Assembly (NCBI GenBank): GCA_022578965.1
Contig: MU400506.1
Span: 682,001-746,000, forward strand
Length of the DNA: 64,000 bases
From: Xylaria sp. FL1777
Lineage: Eukaryota > Ascomycota > Sordariomycetes > Xylariales > Xylariaceae
Reading direction: 5' to 3'
In this document: in pieces, positions 57,139 through 64,000 of the stretch
Position numbering within the stretch: the stretch's first letter is position 1
Layout: the number at the start of each line of letters is the position of its first letter
The notes under the pieces: generated by a model
What the model was told of the DNA's origin: nothing
Databases searched by the model: none
What the model saw: the letters and a program-made list of their open reading frames with translations, nothing else
Translations under genes and position numbers: made by a program

Positions 57139-58218
57139 TTAATCAGAATAGTAATAGTCATAGTCACTGTCGTTAATGATATCCCTACAACTAGTGGGAC
57201 TGTCATCGACATCCGGATACCACGATTCCCTGGACCCCGATTCCCATGCGAACTCGACCTTGTTAGAGATAGAATCAGCGGCCGGTAATCTCTGAAAGCG
57301 AAACGGCCCCTTCTGGAAGAATTCCAAAGCCTGCACCGTATCTTCCTCTTCAGTCACGTCCACCACGATCTCGGTTTGCTTGGGCACCGCCCGGACGAGG
57401 TACTCAAAGATAGGAAGGAGCCACGTCATCCACTCGCTGACGGCCTCTCTTTTCCTATCTCGGAGGAAGGTCAGGAAGTTCCCGGTGGCCTCCTTTTCGC
57501 TGTCCTCTAGCCATTCTAGGAGCGGTGGCTCGGGCTGCTCGACGATGACACCAAGTGTCACTAGGTTGCCAAGAACGCTATCCCAGATATCCGGATCCAT
57601 GAGGGAGTCGGGCTGATAGGGGACACCTATCGGTCGTAGAACCAAGATGATATTCCGCATCCTCTCTCGGTTCCTCTTCGTGAACTGCCTGTCGAGGTAG
57701 TATTGCCCTTGACAGTGGATGTCGATCGTAAAGGTGTTCCCTTCATACAACATCGTTTCGACCTCGTCGGTAATCTGGTGACAAAGGAGAAGCAGCGCAG
57801 GTAAAGAACTCATATTCGACGACGAGGAAGGGACATGGAGGCTGTCGAGTCCGAGAAACCCGAAGTCCTCCTTCATGCTCTGATCCAACCCATCCTCTTC
57901 TGCCGGAGAGTCTTCGGTTCGGATTTCTTCTATTTCTTCCAAAGCCGACAATTTCTCTCTCTCTTTCCCTTTCCATTCACTGTGGAAGTAACGAAGCTCA
58001 TCGGCAAAATCCTCGTCGTCGCTGGCGTATCTATCGTAACTTTCATTCGAGTGCCGCAGCGGCTGGATCCATCCGAGCGGTCGATTTTGGTAGTACATGT
58101 CGTCGGAACAGTCGAAGGTCAGATTTTGCGGGACACAGAACCCGTATATATGCCGACGGATCTCTAGTGGAATCGCTAGGAGCGCACTGTTTGAAGTCTG
58201 GAGAGAAGTCGATGCCAT
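57139..58218 (-). CDS. F-box-like / DUF7730-type protein
   Basis: A single exon of 359 aa from the ATG complementary to 58216-58218. It opens with SALLAIPLEIRRHIYGFCVP, the LxxxPxEIRxxIY motif found at the start of many fungal F-box-like proteins. An acidic region (60-125) follows, then LLLLCHQITDEVETMLYEGN, which matches the usual CHQIxxEaxxxLY line. The C-terminus is acidic and Tyr-rich (SDYDYYYSD). An in-frame ATG is absent upstream. A role in substrate-specific ubiquitination is possible but unproven. Confidence 0.7.
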   Translation of the reverse strand: MASTSLQTSNSALLAIPLEIRRHIYGFCVPQNLTFDCSDDMYYQNRPLGWIQPLRHSNESYDRYASDDEDFADELRYFHSEWKGKEREKLSALEEIEEIRTEDSPAEEDGLDQSMKEDFGFLGLDSLHVPSSSSNMSSLPALLLLCHQITDEVETMLYEGNTFTIDIHCQGQYYLDRQFTKRNRERMRNIILVLRPIGVPYQPDSLMDPDIWDSVLGNLVTLGVIVEQPEPPLLEWLEDSEKEATGNFLTFLRDRKREAVSEWMTWLLPIFEYLVRAVPKQTEIVVDVTEEEDTVQALEFFQKGPFRFQRLPAADSISNKVEFAWESGSRESWYPDVDDSPTSCRDIINDSDYDYYYSD

Positions 58219-59207
58219 TTTTCCCCCCTTAATTTGCAAGTTCGCGACTTCGGAGGCCTAGAACATGGATTACGGAAATTCCACCTGGACTGGCTAAACT
58301 TAAATATTATCTTTAATACATGACGACTCCGCATCGAGTACCATGTCAGGCATAAACCTATTCTTACGTTGGGCTCGGGAGGGACCGACCACTGATTGTG
58401 ACGTTGGTTTACGACCTCTCCAATGAGCTTGCACTTAATATACAAGAGCCAGTCATTATTCCGTACCACGATAGGCGAAAACGTCAGATAGATCTACTTC
58501 AACATTAAGCTACGCATGAGTTCATTTTATTGGCTAAGGCTTGTGTTGGATTTGTCCCATAGTTTCAGGGGTAGCCCATCCCCTCTCAATAGTTGTATAC
58601 AATTACGCCACATTAGCTCATCATAGCTTGTTCGCGTACCGTTAACGTGGAGGCAAATACAACCTTAGTCGGCGTCTTGACATTAACGTTGGATTCCCTC
58701 GATCGTCAAATGACTGAACCGCTGGACACGGCTTTGGCTCTTGGGGCCGTATGATATTAAACATATTCTGATGTTTCCGCTGCATAGTTGTGACAGCACT
58801 TAATCTCATTGGCACCTCGCCCCCAGAGCCGCATTTTGGTTTCACAAGGAGGATGAAGATCTAATAGGCAATTAACTCCATGTTAACCGCCCCATCCTTT
58901 AATTGTTGCCAGCTGAACAGCATTCTATTCCAAAGTCGGCAGCAACCATGGTCTCTGATCAAGCCCCCCCACCGAGATCGATCGGTCCCCGTGGAACTCG
59001 AATGCACACATCTAAAGTATTATTTTGTTGTCTATTATGTATTGGTCATACTATAATATTGCATAGGACCTCCTATCCTCTGAGGATGAATTGTTACTAT
59101 ACATTAAGAGACATCTTACTCAACATAATCTAGACAATATAAAACAGAGTACTATTAGAATCCGAGCACACTTCCTGATTTACACACATATCCATCTCCT
59201 AACCAAT
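58219..59207. other. Intergenic, F-box-like gene / Zn2Cys6 regulator
   Basis: 1 kb with no supported gene; the promoter of the minus-strand F-box-like gene is expected at 58219-58500. Confidence 0.6.
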
Positions 59208-60632
59208 TCAATTTCCATACGACATGTTCTCCAAATCCGGCAAAAGCTGCGGCTTACGATATCCCTTCTCTTCCAGCCACTGATCCATCCTTTCCATACC
59301 GTAGAGTCCAATCCCAGCTATATTGAAATCATCGACCTCGGCGGGGGAGATCTGCGGCAACATCTGCTCGAGCCTTACCAACGACACAAGCAGCGGGTTC
59401 TTGCCCCCGTTGAGCTCCCGCGTCCACGAATACGCGGACGGCGCGTCCCACAGCGCCTTGCGCATCGTGCTGCGTATGCGGCCGGGACACTCGGACCAGC
59501 CGCGCTTGAAGAACTGATAGACCTCCTGCACGACCGTTGCGGCCTGCCAGGTGCGGCGGACGCTCTCGGCGACGATCCAGGCGCGCCACACGGCCTTCGG
59601 GGAGGAGGAGAGGGAGATGGCGGTAGTAGTATTATTCGCGGCCTCGGGCGACAGGGTCACGTCGAACGGCGAGGAGGCCAGGAACAGCTCGGGCCGTCCC
59701 AGGATGTCCTTGGCGCTCTCGAGCATCTGCTTGTTCCACAGGAACAGGGTCGGGATCAGCGCCTCCGCCTGCCCGCGCATGCGGATGTCGCCGTCGAAGA
59801 GGCGGATCAGCTGGTAGCAGAGCAGCGACTGCACGCGACTCAGGTGGTCGAAGACGCTCGGCGCGTTGCCGCTGGCGCTGGCCAGCGACGCCTCGACGGC
59901 CTGGTCCTGCAGCAGCTGGGACACGCGGTCCTCTAGGATCTGGCGCACCGTGGCCTCGTTGCCGCGCGTCTTGCCCATGTACGTGGCCATCGCCGTGTAC
60001 ACGTCCTGCGTGTGTCGCGGCATGTGGAACGAGTAGAGCTCGCGGTGGTGCAGGGGGCTGTGCCCTTCGGTCACCCATTGCCGCATCCACAGCTGCACTT
60101 GCTCGACGTAGTGGTTCAGAGGCCTCTCGGTCTCTCGCAGCGTCGCAGGAGGCGGCTCGGTGAATTCCGCGGTCCACGTCTCGGGGGCGAGGAACCAGGC
60201 CCCTCGCAGACTCAGTTGAGCGTCAGAGGAGATGGTGGTCTCGGGCGAGCCCGTGGAAGGACCGGCTTCAACGGGCAACCCGAGGGTTTCTGGGCCAGTT
60301 TCCGTCATCTGGAAGAAGTCGAATGCAGAGCATCCTGGCAGATCAAGGGGGTCGGCGACATCTGCTGACACAGCTATCAGACTCTCGTCGAGATGTAGGG
60401 CGGTGGTGTCAGGGTGGAGTGGCGGCCCCTCAACCCCCGCCGTACTAGACAGTTCTGGCCGCCGCGGCGGAGGATACGTGCAGGGCAGCCTCTTCTCTAG
60501 ACATCGTCGACACCTGGGGACCTGCTTGGTGCATTGGCGCTTCGCCCTGGTGCAAGCCACGCATGCCCTTCGCCAAGCAGTTGGGCGTGTTGTAGCTGCA
60601 AGGGAGGTCACATCAGACGGTATTGTATCCAT
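59208..60632 (-). CDS. Zn2Cys6 transcription factor
   Basis: A single exon of 474 aa. The binuclear cluster near residues 24-51 reads CVACTRAKRQC, then CRRCLEKRLPC, with Gal4-type spacing (x2, x6, x6, x2, x6) and basic residues between Cys2 and Cys3. An acidic/Pro region to about 150 is followed by a helical C-terminal regulatory region (RPLNHYVEQVQLWMRQW; AVWRAWIVAESVRRTWQAAT), as in pathway-specific regulators of fungal metabolite clusters. The start is the ATG 23 codons before the cluster. Its centre (59400-60150) is very GC-rich at third positions, unlike the ends. It sits next to an SDR and a P450, which it may control; that is inference from position only. Confidence 0.9.
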   Translation of the reverse strand: MDTIPSDVTSLAATTRPTAWRRACVACTRAKRQCTKQVPRCRRCLEKRLPCTYPPPRRPELSSTAGVEGPPLHPDTTALHLDESLIAVSADVADPLDLPGCSAFDFFQMTETGPETLGLPVEAGPSTGSPETTISSDAQLSLRGAWFLAPETWTAEFTEPPPATLRETERPLNHYVEQVQLWMRQWVTEGHSPLHHRELYSFHMPRHTQDVYTAMATYMGKTRGNEATVRQILEDRVSQLLQDQAVEASLASASGNAPSVFDHLSRVQSLLCYQLIRLFDGDIRMRGQAEALIPTLFLWNKQMLESAKDILGRPELFLASSPFDVTLSPEAANNTTTAISLSSSPKAVWRAWIVAESVRRTWQAATVVQEVYQFFKRGWSECPGRIRSTMRKALWDAPSAYSWTRELNGGKNPLLVSLVRLEQMLPQISPAEVDDFNIAGIGLYGMERMDQWLEEKGYRKPQLLPDLENMSYGN

Positions 60633-61554
60633 TTTCGGGACATCCGTTTATCTCTGCATCAGAGCCGCACCGCACTACTTACATTATGGTGGAAGACGGG
60701 CGGACGCGAGACTCGAAAGAACAGGCCCATGGCCCCATCCTTGCTTGGCCTGGCGGAAAAGAAGTCGGACAAAAGTGGATGCTATTTACAGCGGGGGCGG
60801 GGGAGATAATTACTATATAGTTAGCAACCATATGTATTGACGGCTCGGCGCAGAATTATGGAGCGCATCAGCAGTGAATCTGACGCCATCAACGTTCTTC
60901 CACGCGACGGAAGACACCCGGATCTCTCTGAAACCCCGAGCGGGCTGTTGACGATTGGGACGACCCGGGTTTGTAATATCTGTTAAGTCCTAAAGTTATC
61001 CGCCAAGTGCCCACATAAGCCCGCTTTCACCGCTGAGGGCCACTCCAGCTCATCATATCATGCATTAAGCTGAGAGCGTTGAGAAGATCTAACAGATAGT
61101 ACGATGGCCTACCAACAGAAAACGAGCATCTCGATGGTATTCCGGGGTTTGTTTCCACAATTCCCAGGATTCCATCACAAAGATTGCAGACAAACGCCTC
61201 TCAAGTCCCGCTGTATTTGAAATAATCAGGGGCACAGGCCTGAGCAAGCTTTTCAATGCTCGGGACGCCCCTGTTGAATACACTACGTATGGCCTAGGTA
61301 GTCAACTCGGTCGTGGCACAGTATACTTCCATGCCCTAGGTTCTAGGGTGGATGAGCGTCTTAAAGGGTCAATAAACAGATGGGAAATTGTAACCCCAAC
61401 GATATAAAAGGCCACGATGTCTCACATAGAGATGCTTCCTCTAGATCACATCCCACACATCAGAAGACAGACATCTACTCTCATATAAAAAAACTTTGAA
61501 CTCTCTACCCAAACTTTATAGCAGAGCTATATATATCACCAACCAAACGACAAA
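60633..61554. other. Divergent promoter region, Zn2Cys6 regulator / SDR
   Basis: 0.9 kb between divergent genes. A minus-strand frame at 61089-61283 lacks a domain. A TATATAT stretch lies at 61530-61536, just before the SDR start. Any regulator sites would be expected here; none can be assigned. Confidence 0.55.
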
Positions 61555-62725
61555 ATGTACGGCAGATACGCAAAGTTCACAGACAAAGTCTACAAGAACA
61601 CGTACCCGGCCATCGACGCCTCGCGTCCGGAGCTGAGCCAAGAGGGCAAGACGGTGCTGATTACGGGCGGACACACGGGCATCGGATACGGGATCTCGCG
61701 GGCGTTCCTGCGGGCGTCGGCGGCGAAGGTGATCGTGCTGGGCCGCCGCAAGGATGTGCTGGCGACCGCGACGAAGAAGCTAGCGGCCGAGGCCGGCGCC
61801 GGTGCCGGTGAAGTCGTCGGGGTGCCGTGCGACATCACCGACGCGGCGGCCGTCGACGCGGTGTGGGCGAAGCTGCGTGACGAGGGCGTCGTCGTCGACG
61901 TGCTCGTGCTCAGCGTCTCCGTGTTCGCGCCCAAGAAGCCGCTCCTCGAGGTCGGCACCGCCGACGTCTGGAAGCTGTACGACACCAACGTGCGCGCGCA
62001 GCTGCAGCTGACGGAGCGCTTCTATAAGCAGGAGGGCAAGGGCGCTTCGGCCACAAAGGTGAGAGAGAGAGACAGTGGATGGCTCTTTTTTTCCTCCTCC
62101 TCCTCCTCCTCCCCTTGTTTTCTGCCCGGAGATTCATAGGCTATCATTTTCGTTCAAGACATCCCGTGGCGGTCTTGAATCTTGAATCTTGATGTTGATG
62201 TTGACTTTTTAATTCCCCCGCAGAACCTCATCTACATCTCCACCGTCGGGATCCATGATTTCATCCGCATCGCGAGCGATAGCCTGGGGTACGGGCTGAC
62301 GAAGCATGCGAGCCACCTGACGATGCAGCTGATCGCGCAGGAGACGCCGCCGGAGAAGATGCAGGTCATCAGCTATCATCCGGGCGCTGTCTTCACCGAG
62401 GCGGCGGCGGCGGCTGGCTGGACTGAGGAGACGCTTGATTGGGACAATGGTACGTTGTCTACCCCAAGACTTGTCCTTCACCTTGTCTCACCTCTCCTTT
62501 TTATTGCCGACCTGTTATATCGAAGGCTAATAATCCCTGAATTATGTAGTTGATTTGCCTGGCCACTATGCCGTATGGGCTGCCTCGCCCGAGGCTAAGT
62601 TCCTACATGGTCGCTATACCTGGGCCGCGTGGGATGTAGAGCAGCTTAAGCACGGGGAGCTCCGGAAGCGGATTGACGAGGATCCGACCTTCCTGAGGAT
62701 CGGCGTCAATGGCTTGAATGAATAA
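61555..62725 (+). CDS. Short-chain dehydrogenase/reductase
   Basis: Three exons: 61555-62058, 62224-62449, 62550-62725 (301 aa). Cofactor loop TGGHTGIGYGISRAF near 38-52; an Asp in PCDITDAAAV; catalytic ISTVG Ser and YGLTK Tyr-x-x-x-Lys. The usual NNAG motif is replaced by VLSVS, which is atypical. It lacks a targeting signal. The first intron (62059-62223, 165 nt) holds a TCC microsatellite and small TTGAATC/TGATGT duplications. Exon 1 is very GC-rich. The enzyme probably oxidises or reduces an alcohol/ketone with NAD(P); the substrate is unknown. It is divergent from the Zn2Cys6 regulator and convergent with the P450. Confidence 0.9.
62094..62112. repeat. (TCC)6 microsatellite in an intron
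   Basis: About six TCC units inside the first intron of the SDR gene. Confidence 0.8.
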
Positions 62726-62887
62726 GGAAGACGTGCCCAAAGTGGAGGCGGCGGTGGGTATGCAAGCCATAGGTACCGGTAGTTGAGAATGCGGACGCCG
62801 CGTCACGAGCCGCGATTCAATTATAGTGTACAGCATTTGAGTGGTTGTTATATATATACTTGATTACTCCACAATTAGATAGACACC

Positions 62888-64000
62888 TTACCAGCCATCC
62901 ACAACAGTTGCATGCACATACATGCCCTTCGCAGGTCGGGCAGTGATGCCTCCCTTTATCTCTACCTTCTTCTCGTCCATCTCTTCTTTGTTTTTAAGCT
63001 CAAACTCGAAGCGGCCGACCCAGCCGGCCAAGATACAAGCGAACTCCGCCTTTGCGAACGCCTGACCGATGCAGCTCCGAGGCCCGTGGAGGAATGTCAA
63101 GAACGCGAAGTTGCTCGAGGCCCCACCGCTTGCAGCTCTCTTGTCGTCGCTACTAGTCGGCATCCATCTATCGGGATTGAATTCGTGAGCATCGGGACCC
63201 CATAGCGACTTATCGAAATTCGTCGCCCACGGCACAAGCATGACCCTGACACCTTTTGGTATTCTATGGCCCAAGATATCTGTTTCCTGGCCAGTCTCGC
63301 GGATAGTCATGGGCACGGGGGAATAGTACCGTAGAACCTCGTTGCAAACGGCGTTTAGGTACGGCATATGGTCAATATCGAGACTTGTGATGTCGGTGTT
63401 TGAGTCGATAGAAGGTAGCTTCTCTCTAATTTCTTGTCGAAGACGTTCTTGCACCTTAGGGAATCTTGATAGCATGTAAATTGCCCAGGTCATCGACGAT
63501 GCTGTTGTCTCATGGCCGGCAGCAAGGAATGTCATGAGTTGGTCAGCCAGATTCTCGTCTGAGAAACCGCCGGATTCGAGAGCTACTGAGAGGATATCAT
63601 GATCTATTGGTTCCTTCCGTGCAATTTTCAGCTTCTTCTCTTGAACGAGACTCTCGCATACAGAGCGAATATACCGCGACGCCGCGTTGACATCTTCATT
63701 GCGTTTCACAGGTAGCGCAGCGAGGAACCACCCTGGCAACATCTGGCTCAAAAGGTTCAAAATTATAGCTTGTTTGGTGGGCGTGAACAGTTGTCGGTAG
63801 GTCTCATTGAGCTCCGAGTGTTGATTTTGAATGGCACCAAAATCACGACCAAGCCCTGCGACGCCAATGATGTCGAGGGTCACACGAGAAGCCCAATTGC
63901 CAACCTCGATTACGGCCGATTTGCCAGCTTTCTCGGGGTTGGGAGCCGTGGGCTGGTTTGCAGCGTCAGCCAGTATTTCTTTGCTCATGGCTTGCACCAC
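62888..64000 (-). CDS. Cytochrome P450, C-terminal 370 residues (5' part beyond the right edge)
   Basis: A frame open to the window edge with its stop at 62888-62890. I-helix AAGHETTASSMTWAIY with the oxygen-activating Thr; ExxR in NEVLRYYSP; PERF-like FNPDRWMP; heme loop FLHGPRSCIGQAFAKAEF with the axial Cys. These make it a complete P450 catalytic C-terminal half. The N-terminal membrane anchor lies outside the window. No intron is needed in the visible part. The next gene to the left is an SDR on the opposite strand, 162 bp away. An oxidative step in a metabolite or detoxification pathway is likely; the subfamily is not assigned. Confidence 0.93.
   Translation of the reverse strand: MVQAMSKEILADAANQPTAPNPEKAGKSAVIEVGNWASRVTLDIIGVAGLGRDFGAIQNQHSELNETYRQLFTPTKQAIILNLLSQMLPGWFLAALPVKRNEDVNAASRYIRSVCESLVQEKKLKIARKEPIDHDILSVALESGGFSDENLADQLMTFLAAGHETTASSMTWAIYMLSRFPKVQERLRQEIREKLPSIDSNTDITSLDIDHMPYLNAVCNEVLRYYSPVPMTIRETGQETDILGHRIPKGVRVMLVPWATNFDKSLWGPDAHEFNPDRWMPTSSDDKRAASGGASSNFAFLTFLHGPRSCIGQAFAKAEFACILAGWVGRFEFELKNKEEMDEKKVEIKGGITARPAKGMYVHATVVDGW

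Noticed and set aside
61089..61283. A minus-strand frame with ATFVMESW-like protein-looking text upstream of the SDR gene
   Set aside because: Only about 60 codons, no in-frame ATG of good context and no recognised family; treated as chance.

Overview
The window is nuclear DNA from a filamentous ascomycete (Pezizomycotina). Genes are separated by long non-coding stretches and carry short introns (about 41-165 nt) with GTATGT/GTAAGT/GTGAGT donors, CTGAC/CTAAC-type branch sites and CAG/TAG acceptors. The gene content (Arb1, HOS3, SAT4-type rhodopsin-domain protein, Zn2Cys6 regulators, GH43, DUF3425 bZIP, 2EXR protein) is typical of the group. A Sordariomycete is my best guess, but the sequence alone does not prove the class. 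I saw no tRNA, rRNA, CRISPR array or intact transposon.

Layout. 1-60: 5' end of a gene leaving the left edge. 2.4-8.9 kb: the RNAi/heterochromatin factor Arb1 (+) converging on a HOS3-type histone deacetylase (-). 11.7-15.8 kb: a rhodopsin-domain membrane protein (-) divergent from a GMC oxidoreductase (+). 17.0-20.7 kb: the Fe-S assembly ATPase NBP35 (+), glia maturation factor (-) and a secreted GH43 glycosidase (-). 21.4-25.4 kb: a large regulator (-) combining a Zn2Cys6-like cluster, a homeodomain, C2H2 fingers and five degenerate C-terminal repeats. 28.1-29.0 kb: a single-pass membrane protein (-). 30.9-32.2 kb: a bZIP/DUF3425 factor (+). 35.5-39.7 kb: methylenetetrahydrofolate reductase (+) and a MoaB/CinA-like protein with 9-nt and 18-nt microexons (+). 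43.5-44.4 kb: a Ras GTPase (+). 45.4-48.1 kb: an unrecognised 823-aa protein with three hexacysteine clusters (+). 48.8-54.8 kb: a 3beta-HSD-like dehydrogenase (-), a multi-pass membrane protein (-) and an alpha/beta hydrolase (+). 55.7-58.2 kb: a 2EXR protein and an F-box-like protein (both -). 59.2-64.0 kb: a Zn2Cys6 factor (-), an SDR (+) and the 3' part of a cytochrome P450 (-), which may be the edge of a metabolic cluster running off the right end.

Housekeeping genes (NBP35, GMF, MTHFR, MoaB-like, Ras) alternate with accessory genes (oxidoreductases, hydrolase, P450, regulators). The gene-free stretches hold an excess of short palindromes (TACCTAGGTA, ACTACGTAGT, TACATGTA). The most unusual proteins are the repeat-bearing homeodomain regulator and the triple-hexacysteine protein. 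Exon boundaries were worked out by hand from reading frame, splice signals and family similarity; no alignment or search was run.
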